Source: Metallyticus violacea (lineage: Eukaryota; Arthropoda; Insecta; Mantodea; Metallyticidae). Taken from it: a stretch of DNA of 64,000 bases. The DNA is taken from positions 96,274,001 through 96,338,000 of the forward strand of contig CM060831.1 in the NCBI GenBank assembly GCA_030762175.1, in the 5' to 3' direction. The position numbers and the translations under genes are program-made. Positions 47,389-57,449 of the stretch are shown here, in pieces (the first letter of the stretch is position 1; the number at the start of each line of letters is the position of its first letter). The notes under the pieces are model-generated. The model worked only from the letters and a program-made list of their open reading frames with translations. It had not been told where the DNA came from and did no database searches.

Positions 47389-49457
47389 AACATTTTCAAG
47401 TTTGATTCTTCCTTTCTTACTATTGTATATTGTAGAAAACTTTGACCATTAGTCGCCTCGAACTTATAACTGGATAAATCCAAAGTTTTGCTGGTTATCC
47501 TTTCTTGATTGCAACATTAGAAAACCAAACAGCATTGTTTACTGTGAAAATGCGTAGATGAGTGCTGAAAAATCTTTATATCGAGTATAAAAATTGGTAC
47601 ATTTTGCGTAAAATGTCGGGAAAGTTTTTAATTGTGGTTTAAGGGAGTCAAGGTAGGGGCAAAGATGAGGTATGTAAAAATGTGGTTAACTTTACATCAG
47701 ATACTGTTGGTAGGTTGGTATCGATAGCAAGAGTAACGTATAATAATACAAGTAAATTAAAGGCGGTATTTACAATCAGCATTGATGGTGTCTTTATTTC
47801 AGTTATATTTCATGTATTTACGAGTATGTTCTTGATAAAAAAATTATAGTACACAGTTTTAACAATGAAAATATTCTTTCAACAAAGTTCACAACTGAAA
47901 ATGCCCGCTCGTACATGTAATAATCAATGTTAAGTTGCTCCAAGTTGAACGCAACAACGCAGTCTGACTACGCATTAATCTAACCAAAGGCAGGCTAAGG
48001 CAAAAACTACGCACCGGATTTGTGATTTCGTATTTATTTAAATATGCAATTTTAGCTAATTGTTGTCACGGCTGACTTACATGAAACAATGTTATTTATA
48101 TCAAGTAGTCTGCTAAAAACACTAAAATGAAATGGTAAAAGAGCATTATCGATGTATCACTTACATATTAAAATAATAGTAAAAAATCCGTATATCCATA
48201 GATGACAAAAAAGATCTACGGATAAATCCGTAGAGTTGGCGACGCTAGTACCAAAACAACCGGCTTAAAAAAAAAAAAAAAATCGCAAGTGATATTATCG
48301 TCAAGTTCGCGCCAATAAACAGTATCGGTGATAATTTTAGTTTTATTGCTAGTGTGCATTAGGCTTAAGTGTCATAAATATCTTCCTAAATGATAACAGC
48401 ATTGACGATAAGATTATATAAGGAAAACTAGAAGAATGCAAACATTAGCAGAATATATTACATGTGCTGTATAGAATGTAGTTGCATTTCAAACGTTAAC
48501 AATAATAATTTATTACTGTGATATTAATCATAATTTATTTACAATAAATAACATAACATGACTTAATTAACCTTATTTTAATATAGTAATTAGCAGTGCA
48601 ATAAAGTAACAGAGATCACGCAAATACTGAGCTAAGCCTATTCCATTGTTCCAGTCTTATGGTATATTGTCTACTGCAAACAAATGCACTGCAGTAGCGC
48701 GCTTAGCTCGTGTTCGTTGAACATATGCAAATTGCAACTAATTTATTGGAGAGGAGAGAGTCCCCATAGTCATAGCTTGAAGTGCCCTTCATAATTTCCA
48801 CAGAGCGAAAACAACAGCTCTGCAAAGCAAAGTAAAAGAGCCGAAGTATCTCCCCTTGCCTTGGTAACGAAAATTTCTGTGATTCAAGAGAATGAAAAAG
48901 GGGGAAGAGAACAGGCAACTTCTGTTTAGAGAGAACCTTGCCGAATGTCTCTAAAGCTCCAGTTTGCAGAAGTTTCATAGCTAGTGGTAACATTTCCTAA
49001 GGAATTGTCATCAGTCTTCATAATCAGCGAAATGAAAATGCCTCAACACTGGAAATTTATAACCTGAGACTCCATATAAGCTCCTCTGAATTTTCTGCCG
49101 CTCTGTGAGTCGGAAACAAGGCAAGCTATAAGGGGAAGGCTTAGTGGCATTTTTTTTTCTGTAACTGACGTTACAATTATCCGGCTGTTTATTTATGTTA
49201 CGTTGGCATGATGCGAATGAGGACTGTGGTGTATCACAGGTCGCTCAGAAAGCAACGTTGTCACGTCTCTGAAATCTCTTTCAGTATTGTTTAGTGCTAA
49301 TAGAGATCGGATGCGAAAGTGAGAATAAAACTATATATTGATTTATTTGTTATTCATTAATGCTCCCTTATGCATTATTAATGATATAAAACTAATATTC
49401 ATAGTTTCTGTTTAATCTTTTGTGTAATAAGGTAACAGTGACAACGCTGGAGAGTTG
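47389..49457. other. Intergenic, nothing recognised
   Basis: About 2 kb of AT-rich DNA. The 96-residue minus frame at 48703..48993 is unrecognised. Confidence 0.5.
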
Positions 49458-50553
49458 CCTGGGCCCTATTCCACAAAAGTATGATCTAGTACATGCTGTA
49501 TTAGTACAAGTCTTTGTAAAGTATGGACTTATAACTTTTTGTTTCCGAAAGAAGTACAACACTTTTAAAGTGTTTCCGAAAGAAGTACAACACTTTTAAA
49601 GTGTTTCCGAAAGAAGTACAACACTTTTAAAGTATTAGTAAAAAATAAATGACGTCATATAAGAGCAAGATGGAGAAACAGCTGTTTTCCTTAGCCACAC
49701 TTCGCCATACCTTGAATTACGTTATGTCCACTTCTTAGGGCTTTTAATACACATAGCGGATTATTGTCATTCTCAGATATAATGATAATTTAAATACTTC
49801 ATTATACATTTATGGATATTTAAGCATAATAATCCATTTGAGACTACAGTCCCTTACAGCTACATTTAGGAGCATCAATTTCAATGGTAAAGAGATGGCA
49901 GAAAAAATGAGCTTCCCAATTGCTCTCGGTCATTTATTTTATTGGTCCATTTGTTCATTTATATGTATTTCTTTGTTTATATTGCATGACAACCACGTTC
50001 TCATTATAAGCAAAAAACTTGGAAAATTGTATCAAAAGTGATTATTTTAACATTGAATGAAGAATAAAAAGAAACTATTTCCGTGGCATGTTGCAAGAAC
50101 CTTGAAAATGCATTTCTAAGATGCAGGAAACAGGAAACAAGATGCCAGTAACAGTCATAATCCATACTTTAATTGCACTTAACCTTACTTTATCAATATA
50201 CACAAATGCTTATTTATTCTTTCTTTATACACTTTCGGTAATACTTATGCTAGCACATTTGGGTTAACTGACTTCCAAAACCATTAAAAAGATAATAAAT
50301 TTTGTGCGTAATTTGAAGTTACCTACATTTCTACATTTGTAGAGAAAATTACACAAACTACCAGTGCCCGACAAATACTAGCACCTCTGTGGAACAGAAC
50401 AATGAAAATTCACATGTACATTTGTAACTACGAAGTTGTAACGTACAAGGACAGCAGAAACCTTTGTAGAACAGAATTGTACCAATAACTTGAAGTTACA
50501 AGTTCATACACTTGTAATGTATTAGACCATACTTTTGTGGAAGAGGGCCCAGG
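49458..50553. mobile_element. T2 TIR element, complete copy
   Basis: A left end 'cctgggccctattccacaaa' and the inverse of the right end 'cctgggccctcttccacaaa' form TIRs matching over about 37 bp with few mismatches ('...gtatg(a/g)tcta(g/a)tacat'). The length is 1,096 bp. No coding frame above 67 residues and no clear target duplication, so the superfamily is unknown. A second, partial copy lies at 27683..28300. The LINE insertion begins 2 bp beyond its right end. Confidence 0.75.
49541..49633. repeat. 31-bp unit repeated three times exactly
   Basis: Three identical head-to-tail copies of a 31-bp unit beginning 'gtttccgaaagaagtacaac' at 49541, 49572 and 49603, inside the T2 element. The partial copy at 27.7 kb has no such expansion. 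Confidence 0.95.
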
Positions 50554-50569
50554 TGGCAGTGTGTTACTG

Positions 50570-51049
50570 ATGATTGTTGTTTAAGGGGCGCACAACAGCT
50601 AAGGTCATTAGCGCCCAAACATACTAAAAACTGCGTCAGTACTAAAATATAAATAGTTAACACAAAGCAAGTCTGAGCAGCACGTTGTGCAACAAAATAA
50701 AAGCCCATAACAAATAACAAGTGGGTGTAATGGTCAACAAAGGACTGGTATTCAAATAGCCGCAATCGCGAAAACAACAGTCCTACAATGGTCTAAAAAG
50801 GGTCAATAAAACCCTATAACCATCAACACTAGAACATATAAAAACTGGTAGTAAAACACATCAGCAAAAGCTGAAGATAAACCAGTATTGTAAAAGTCTA
50901 ACCTGGTAACAATAAAACCCCAAAACAATAACAAGGGCTATATATAACAACTCAATTAAAGACTGGTACTAAAAACGATGCATCAAATGCTAAAACAACC
51001 ACAGTCTTAAAAGAGTCTAAAAATGCCGTCAATGGTAAAAGATAAAAAC
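50570..51049 (-). repeat. LINE 3' UTR with three ~105-bp tandem subunits
   Basis: About 480 bp. Three diverged units lie at roughly 50694..50797, 50806..50908 and 50911..51023 (plus coordinates). Each has 'ataaaaccc.ataac', 'gactggtactaaaa' and 'acagtcttaaaa...gtctaaaaa' landmarks. The 3' terminus on the minus strand ends 'aacaacaatcat'. The truncated copy at 27.3-27.65 kb keeps about two units and a (CAA)n-type tail. Confidence 0.75.
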
Positions 51050-51472
51050 TCACACCTTGCTCCAAAAACCACAAACACGGATAAAACGGAGCACACGCTC
51101 AACAGCAACCACATCATCTGCGAGTAAGTCCTCAATAGAGGAGGGCAAACCTAAGCTATTTCTAAAAGCTGTCAGATGAAGACAATCAATTAAAATGTGA
51201 CGCACTGTAAAGGGGTGGTCACAGTGAGGGCAAGCTGGAGCGGGTTGATCATTAAAAAGATGAGAGTGACTAAAACGGCAATGCCCAATTCTAAGACGAG
51301 CTAAAATTACTTCTTCGCGACGAACAGCGCGAGAAGAAGTCGACCAGTTAAAAGGGGTGGATTTACATTCACGGAGCTTATTATTTGGGAGTAATTCCCA
51401 CTCCTCGCGCCAGCGTGAAAAAATGGCTCTACGTAATGAATGTATAAAATCCCCGAAATAAAAACGCTGCTG
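51050..51472 (-). pseudogene. In-frame C-terminal tail of ORF2 beyond a TAG stop
   Basis: 140 open codons continue in the ORF2 frame directly after the TAG (51473-51475) and end with TGA at 51050-51052. The translation contains 'SRWREEW' and a Cys/His motif 'CPHCDHPFTVRHILIDC' (C-x2-C-x7-H-x4-C), typical of the C-terminus of I/Jockey-type ORF2 proteins. Conservation of this motif implies the TAG is a single recent nonsense mutation, a sequence error, or a readthrough site; which one cannot be told here. Confidence 0.85.
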
Positions 51473-54400
51473 CTACTCAGCAGGGTCTAAAAGAGCGGAT
51501 TTTGCTGCAACATCTGCGGCCTCATTACCTGGGAGTCCGACGTGTCCAGGCACCCATAGCAGTGTTACCCTGACGCCAGCGTCGAAAAGGGTTAAAACTA
51601 CATTCTGGATCATCTGTACAAGGGGGTGGAGGTTGTACAGGTTTCTAAAACTTAAAATGGCACTCAAAGAATCGGAACATATAACACTGTTCCCCAGCCC
51701 GTGATCAGAAATAAATAAAACCGCCCGATAGATAGCATAAAGCTCCGCCATAAAAATAGATGTTGCAACGTTAAGACCATACGTAAAACTAGCCCCATTA
51801 AAAACAAAAGCACATCCTACACCTGTGTCAGATTTTGAGCCGTCGGTATAGATAAAATTCCAGCCATTAAAAGAGGATTTGATCTCGCTAAAAGAACAAC
51901 GAATAATATGTGCTGCGGTCGATGATTTCGGACAGGACGTAAGCCCGAGATGAACGGGGGCCTCTGCTAAAATCCAGGGGGGAGAAGAAGTTTCCCCGGC
52001 TAAGAAAAAAGCAGGTAACTCAATGTCCAACGTCCGTAAAATCTCCCGAAAACGAAAGCCAGGAGGCTTAGGAGTAAAAGACCGAGCAGCATAAAAACGA
52101 TCAAAAGACACATTAAAAAACGGCCCATTCGTGGGATGACGAGGTTGCGCAGCTAAGCGACAACCGTACGCAGCTAGTAAAACATCCCTACGATAAAACA
52201 ACGGAGGTTCTCCAGACTCCGCACATAGACTCAACACAGGACTGGTGGGGAATGCCCCAATGGCAACACGGATACCCCGGTGATGAATCGGGTTCAGGCG
52301 GCGCAGAACAGAAGGCCGCGCAGAGCCATAAACGACACTGCCATAATCCAATTTGGACCGGATAAGAGAGCGATAAAAACGTAAAAGAACAGTCCGGTCA
52401 GCTCCCCAAGATGTGCCACTTAAAACACGTAAAATACAAAGAGAACGTTCACACTTGCCTCTGAGTTGCGCTATATGCGATGACCAGCATAATTTCCTGT
52501 CAAACACCAAGCCAAAGAACCTAACTTCGTCTGCGAAAGAGAGTGCGTCTGGGCCAAGATGGAGCAAAGGTGGAGGATACTCCTTGTGGCGCCAGAAGTT
52601 CATGCAGACGGTCTTCTCTGCGGAGAAACGGAACCCGTGAGATACACTCCAAGCGTAAAGGCGGTCGAGACAGCATTGGAGGCGGCGTTCCAAGAGACAG
52701 GTTCTCCGAGAGGAAAGATAGATGGCAAAATCGTCCACAAATAACGACGATTGTATTCCTGGCGGTAAACACTCGATGATAGAGTTAATCGCAATGGCAA
52801 ACAGTGTGCAACTTAGTACCGAGCCCTGAGGTACCCCGTTCTCTTGAATAAAATTCGACGATAAAACTGATCCCACGCGAACATTAAAAACCCGGTCTTT
52901 CATAAATTCCTGAATAAAAACAGACATACGCCCACGTATGTTCCAATCGTGAAGCGTTCGGAGGATACTGCCTCTCCAGCAAGTATCGTACGCTTTCTCC
53001 AGATCAAAAAATACAGCAACCGTTTGGCACTTGCGCACAAAACCGTCCATTACATGGGTAGTTAAAGACACCAGATGGTCGACTGAGGAACGATGACGCC
53101 GGAAACCACACTGGGCGTTCGTTAATAATTGCCTCGACTCCAACCACCACATGAGCCGTCCGTTAATCATTCGTTCCAACACCTTGCAAACGCAGCTGGT
53201 GAGGGAAATCGGACGGTAACTGCAAGGAAGATGTGGGTCCTTTCCAGGCTTATGTATGGGAATGACGGTGGCCAATCGCCAAGCGCAAGGAAATGTGCCG
53301 TTACACCAAATAAAATTAAAAGTTCGTAATAAAAATGCTTTGCCTTCTGCTGGTAAATGCTGCAACATGGCAACATGAATGTCATCAGGCCCCGGTGCGC
53401 AATGTCGAGAGGTAGAAAGGGCATGTTCCAGTTCCCTGGCGGTAAAAGGAACGTTGTAGCTCTCCTGATGGTCGGAGGCAAATGAGAAACCTTTCCTCTC
53501 AACCTGCTCCCTTACTGCGCGAAATGTAACCGGGTAATTGGCGGAACTAGAAACATCAGCGAAGGTTCGCCCTAAAACATTGGCGACGTTAATCGGAGTA
53601 GTGAGCACTCGATTTAAAACCCTAAGGCCGGGTATAGGTGTAAACCTTGGTTTGCCAGCAACGCGGCGTAGTCGTTCCCAAACTACGGATGAAGGCGTTG
53701 TGCGGTTAAAAGAAGAGGTAAAAGAAATCCAAGAAGCCTTTTTGCTATCCTTAATGACTCGGCGGCATTTGGCGCGAAGTTGTTTGTAGCAAATCATATT
53801 TGCTGATGTAGGGTGGCGACGAAAAGCTCGGAGAGCACCTCGGCGTGCACGCAATGCATCCCGGCATTCATCAGTCCACCAGGGAACCGGCAAGCGTCTG
53901 GGGTGACAAGACGACCGGGGAATAGCCTTATCTGCGGCCGTCAAGATGACCGTACGGAGGTGCTCGATCGCGATGTCGATAGATGGAAATTCACACCCTG
54001 AAAATTCGGCCAAAGATCGATAGAGAGTCCAATTCGCCTTATCAATGAGCCATTTTGGCGTGCGCTCTGAATGTGCGTTTGGAGAGAGTACATGGATCTG
54101 ACACGGAAAGTGGTCACTGGAATATAAATCAGAGATGACGTTCCAGGTGAAATGTACAGCAAGTGAGGCAGAACAAATGGATAAGTCCAAGTATGGAAAA
54201 CTGTGAGTGCTGTCTGAAAGAAATGTAGGTTGTCCAGTATTGAGCAGTACTAGATGGTGACGATCCAGAAAGTCGGCTATAATGCTACCCCTCGCACACT
54301 CCGTGGCGGAACCCCATAGGGGATGGTGTGCATTGAAATCCCCCAAAAGGAGAACAGGGGGTGGTAGCTGAGACAAAAGATCGTCCAGGTCAACTGTGGT

Positions 54401-54739
54401 GACGGTGCCGGACGGAGGTAAATAAACAGTGCAGACAGAAAAGTTAAGGCCAGAAAAGTGAACTGTAGCTGCAGCAGCTTGTAAAGGAGTCTGGAGCTGT
54501 AATGAGGTGCTGTACACGTTAATGCGAATAAAAAGTAAAACCCCGCCGTGAGCGGGAGTGCCATCTTCGGGAGGGAGATCAAATCTCACCGAAGAGTAAC
54601 CGCGAAAGTGAAAAGAATCCTGTGGGCGAAGCTTTGTCTCTTGGAGACACACAAGAAGAGGGTCAGTAGAACGTAAAATTAACTCGAGGTCAGGTCTGCG
54701 ACTACGGAGACCACGCACATTCCACGAAAGGATAGCCAT
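51473..54739 (-). CDS. LINE ORF2: APE endonuclease, reverse transcriptase, RNase H
   Basis: 1,088 residues. It nicks target DNA, primes reverse transcription there and degrades the RNA strand. Endonuclease 1-215: N7 (SWNVRG), E34 (LQETK), D134/N136 (GDFNAHH), S208-D-H210. RT about 440-790: 'YRPISLTS' near 508, 'QCGFRRHRSS' near 543, catalytic D579 (FFDLEKAYD), 'NGVPQGSVLS' near 634, catalytic D669-D670 (FVDD). RNase H 960-1085: D966 (YTDGS), E999, D1023 (CSDS), H1066 (WVPGH), D1076 (NEAAD). All expected catalytic residues are present. The frame ends at a TAG, but coding sequence continues in frame for 140 codons. Confidence 0.95.
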   Translation of the reverse strand: MAILSWNVRGLRSRRPDLELILRSTDPLLVCLQETKLRPQDSFHFRGYSSVRFDLPPEDGTPAHGGVLLFIRINVYSTSLQLQTPLQAAAATVHFSGLNFSVCTVYLPPSGTVTTVDLDDLLSQLPPPVLLLGDFNAHHPLWGSATECARGSIIADFLDRHHLVLLNTGQPTFLSDSTHSFPYLDLSICSASLAVHFTWNVISDLYSSDHFPCQIHVLSPNAHSERTPKWLIDKANWTLYRSLAEFSGCEFPSIDIAIEHLRTVILTAADKAIPRSSCHPRRLPVPWWTDECRDALRARRGALRAFRRHPTSANMICYKQLRAKCRRVIKDSKKASWISFTSSFNRTTPSSVVWERLRRVAGKPRFTPIPGLRVLNRVLTTPINVANVLGRTFADVSSSANYPVTFRAVREQVERKGFSFASDHQESYNVPFTARELEHALSTSRHCAPGPDDIHVAMLQHLPAEGKAFLLRTFNFIWCNGTFPCAWRLATVIPIHKPGKDPHLPCSYRPISLTSCVCKVLERMINGRLMWWLESRQLLTNAQCGFRRHRSSVDHLVSLTTHVMDGFVRKCQTVAVFFDLEKAYDTCWRGSILRTLHDWNIRGRMSVFIQEFMKDRVFNVRVGSVLSSNFIQENGVPQGSVLSCTLFAIAINSIIECLPPGIQSSLFVDDFAIYLSSRRTCLLERRLQCCLDRLYAWSVSHGFRFSAEKTVCMNFWRHKEYPPPLLHLGPDALSFADEVRFFGLVFDRKLCWSSHIAQLRGKCERSLCILRVLSGTSWGADRTVLLRFYRSLIRSKLDYGSVVYGSARPSVLRRLNPIHHRGIRVAIGAFPTSPVLSLCAESGEPPLFYRRDVLLAAYGCRLAAQPRHPTNGPFFNVSFDRFYAARSFTPKPPGFRFREILRTLDIELPAFFLAGETSSPPWILAEAPVHLGLTSCPKSSTAAHIIRCSFSEIKSSFNGWNFIYTDGSKSDTGVGCAFVFNGASFTYGLNVATSIFMAELYAIYRAVLFISDHGLGNSVICSDSLSAILSFRNLYNLHPLVQMIQNVVLTLFDAGVRVTLLWVPGHVGLPGNEAADVAAKSALLDPAE

Positions 54740-54778
54740 TGTTAAAATTATATAAAATGAATAAAAAAATTTACCACC

Positions 54779-56059
54779 TTACTTTTTGGACGGTGCAGGG
54801 CGAAACAAACGTCCTTTTTTTAAACGCGTGGGACTCGGTGGTTTTGAAGGAGCAGGCACATCCTGCTCCATCACATCCTCAGAGGGAGGGCTCTCCCGCT
54901 GAGAAGCATCTATCGATTCCAACGCCTGGAATCGGTTGGATGTAGATATAGGCGGCGACGGCGACCGCCTAGCGGGTTTGCTCCCATCATGGGAGCGTGA
55001 CCTCCGAGGAGGAGAAGGGCTCTTTTTCTGCTCTACCTGAGTTGACGACTTTAAAAAATCCGTTCGTGTAAAACTCGTCCTGAACTTAATATCAGGGGCA
55101 TTAAAAACAACCGCTTTGGGCTTCACGGTAGAGCGCTTTGGAGAACTAGGAGTAGGTTGGACCCGTGTAAACACAAGATCGCAGGTCTGCGTACTGCTAT
55201 CGCACTTCTTGGGCGCAAAAGAAGCTGCTGCGCTGTAGGTGCCGGTCTTAGGCACGACAGGTTGGCGAGACTGGAATCGCTTCCGGGCTTCAGTAAAGGA
55301 GAGTTTTTCCTTTACCCGGATCTCCTGGATACAGCGCTCCTCTCGAAAACGAGGGCAATCGCGGGACGAGACTGGATGTTCACCGCGGCAGTTGACGCAG
55401 ACAGGAGCGGATGGGCATGCTCCCTCGTGACTTGCTTGACCGCAGGTTGCACAGATGGATACGGCAGTTTTACATGATATGCGAGTGTGTCCAAAACGCT
55501 GACACTGGAAACATCGCAACGGGCTAGGGATATACGGGCGCACTTCTATCACCTCGTAGCCCGCCTTTATCTTCTGCGGCAATTCGACCCTGTCGAATGT
55601 GAGGAAAAGAGTCCGGGTGGGCTGTAATTCCCCCTCTTTCCTTGCCTGTACACGATATACTGAGGTGACCCCTTGGTCTTCCAGACAGCTCTGGATTTCC
55701 GGGTCGGACATTCCGTCTAGAACATTTGTGGTGACAACTCCTCGCGACGAATTCATGGTCTTATGTTTCTCGACACGGACGGGATATCCGTGGAGTAGCG
55801 TCGCCTTGAGCAACGAGTTGCTTTGAGACAGGCCAAGTGTCTCCACCAAAAGTGATCCGTTGCGTAGACGGGTACAGGACTTAACGGGTCCAGCTATGGC
55901 ATCAATGCCCTTCTGAATTTTAAATGGATTTACGGTCGTAAACGACTGATTCTCTTCAGTACGACTAATGACTAAGTAACGAGGGAAAGACTTCTCGATT
56001 ACTTCTTTTGCATCAACTCTTTTACGTTTAAAATGTAAAGGATTATTTTCCAGTACCAT
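54779..56059 (-). CDS. LINE ORF1, gag-like zinc-knuckle nucleic-acid-binding protein
   Basis: 426 residues. Such proteins coat the element RNA and help form the ribonucleoprotein. Residues 20-180 are a basic/hydrophobic region of the kind that forms an RRM-like fold in related ORF1 proteins. Three Cys/His knuckles follow: C183-x2-C-x4-H-x4-C196, C203-x2-C-x4-H-x3-C215 and C221-x2-C-x3-H-x6-C235. The C-terminal third (300-426) is Ser/Pro/Arg-rich with SPSPPRRSRS-type stretches, probably disordered. No stop or frameshift interrupts it. It ends with TAA 39 nt before ORF2, which is in the same frame. Confidence 0.93.
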   Translation of the reverse strand: MVLENNPLHFKRKRVDAKEVIEKSFPRYLVISRTEENQSFTTVNPFKIQKGIDAIAGPVKSCTRLRNGSLLVETLGLSQSNSLLKATLLHGYPVRVEKHKTMNSSRGVVTTNVLDGMSDPEIQSCLEDQGVTSVYRVQARKEGELQPTRTLFLTFDRVELPQKIKAGYEVIEVRPYIPSPLRCFQCQRFGHTRISCKTAVSICATCGQASHEGACPSAPVCVNCRGEHPVSSRDCPRFREERCIQEIRVKEKLSFTEARKRFQSRQPVVPKTGTYSAAASFAPKKCDSSTQTCDLVFTRVQPTPSSPKRSTVKPKAVVFNAPDIKFRTSFTRTDFLKSSTQVEQKKSPSPPRRSRSHDGSKPARRSPSPPISTSNRFQALESIDASQRESPPSEDVMEQDVPAPSKPPSPTRLKKGRLFRPAPSKK

Positions 56060-56503
56060 AGCGATTTATTCCTCCACCATTGCAACCGTCTCCGATGGCG
56101 GGCTGCTTCCTGGGCGCCACCCCGGCTTAGGTTACTGGCTCTGGCCTGAACAAAGTAACCTCAGGGTCACACCTTCCTGTGGGCTGACGAAGGGACCCAA
56201 TCGCCTGCAGGAAGTCTACAGCTCATGCAATGGCCCTTCCCCGGGCCTGGCCTTTACCAGGGGATACGCTCCCGTCCTACATGATAACCCAGTGCTGGGA
56301 GTTACGCTGTTACCCAGTCACTTTTTACCGCGTCAAACACTGGGGCACCCATCAGACTAAGAACAGGGAAGTAGGACAAATAAAACAATAAAAGAGGCGA
56401 AAAAAAAAAAAGGAGTCAAACGCGCTAAGCGCGGACCTGAGGGAGCAGCTCGGGTGCCTCGGGGTCGCTACGCCCCGTACCCAATAAATTGGGCCCCTGA
56501 GGG
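56060..56503 (-). promoter_or_regulatory. LINE 5' UTR, likely internal promoter region
   Basis: A 444-bp GC-rich leader from the 5' end to the ORF1 start. I-group and Jockey LINEs are transcribed from promoters inside the 5' UTR; that this one is promoter-active is inference. It contains an 11-T run on the minus strand (near 56400). A TAA in frame two codons before the ORF1 ATG limits the start. Confidence 0.6.
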
Positions 56504-56518
56504 GGCAGTGTGTTACTG

Positions 56519-56859
56519 TTTAGACGAAAGCCATAACACTAGATACTCAAAACTTGATGGGACAGGGAGAGGTTATTACGATTTGCCCCTCAATGTATCA
56601 GCTTAGCGCTAAGGCATGTTGATCAAGTTGGTACCGCGCACATTAAAACAGCCTCTTATTCACAGACTTCTTAGTATTGGTACTTGCTATAGTCCAAATA
56701 CTAAATTCCATAGTCACGCTTAAACTTGTCTCATAGATTAATGGCGAACTATCTTTCCATGACTATGAACTGATCAATATTTCCTTTATACATAGAATTG
56801 GTGAAATAATGCGGAAGAAAGCATTTCTGCCAAATTTGATATAATTAGATAATGGCATA
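56519..56859. other. Intergenic, nothing recognised
   Basis: Between the LINE duplication and a mariner. No feature. Confidence 0.5.
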
Positions 56860-56987
56860 CGAGCTTAGGTCCATAAGTTTCCGGCCTCGCCGATAAGGAT
56901 TATTGCCTTCATAAATCGCTTATCTGATATAATACCTTATTTGTTGAGTAAATAATTGCAGCTGTAACTTCCTCCTGCTGTGTTCAT

Positions 56988-57362
56988 TTGCTCAGATATA
57001 GTTGCATAAAGAAGGCTATGTGTAAGATTATGACATGTTCAAAATGGAATATTGAGACATTATTAAGTTTCACAAAAGAAGGACTTATTCCAAATGAAAT
57101 TAAACAGCGATTGGACGGTATATATGGGGAAGCACCCCCTTCATATTCTGCCGTAAAAGAATGGGCCAAACTTTTACGAATGGATCGAGAAATTATTGAA
57201 GACGAAGAGCATTCAAGTCGGCCATTGGAGGTGCTCACTCTTGAAAACATCGCTCTTGTGGAAGGGGAATTTATGGAAGACCGGCGGCTCAAAGTTACAG
57301 AAACAGCAGCAAGTTTGGGCCTTTCTACACAACAGTCCTTCGAATTATTCATGACCATTTAA
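56988..57362 (+). pseudogene. mariner transposase, N-terminal DNA-binding part
   Basis: 124 residues with two HTH-type segments: 'TKEGLIPNEIKQRLDGIYGE...SYSAVKEWAKLL' and 'EDRRLKVTETAASLGLS'. This part binds the TIRs in mariners. The frame is lost just after 'SLGLS': compared with the other copies, one base is missing near 57330, so the linker (WVPRLL region) is read in another frame. Confidence 0.85.
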
Positions 57363-57449
57363 ACGTGAATAAGGTTAGTGCAAAATGGGGGGCCTGGACT
57401 TCTTTCCTCAGTCTAAAAGCAGCAACGAGTCATCTGTTGTCATGCATTT

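Larger units (their letters stand above)
50570..56503 (-). mobile_element. Full-length I-group LINE (5,934 bp) with 15-bp TSD
   Basis: A non-LTR retrotransposon on the minus strand with a GC-rich 5' UTR (56060..56503), ORF1, a 39-bp gap, ORF2, a post-stop extension and a 3' UTR. A perfect 15-bp duplication 'ggcagtgtgttactg' flanks it at 50555..50569 and 56504..56518, showing a complete insertion. The combination of two ORFs, an APE-type endonuclease, RT, RNase H and a C-terminal Cys/His motif is that of the I group; Jockey elements usually lack RNase H. Its base composition is clearly richer in GC than the flanks. A 5'-truncated relative is at 27146..27660. Confidence 0.95.

Noticed and set aside
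49541..49633. CRISPR-like direct repeats
   Set aside because: Three 31-bp units are directly adjacent with no spacers, in a eukaryotic transposon.
50553..50570. Preference of the LINE for the ends of T2 elements (both LINE copies lie beside one)
   Set aside because: Only two cases, and the LINE orientation relative to the T2 end differs between them, so coincidence is the simpler reading.
52413..55826. Plus-strand and alternative-frame ORFs across the LINE
   Set aside because: They are shadows of ORF1 and ORF2, whose minus frames carry all recognisable domains.
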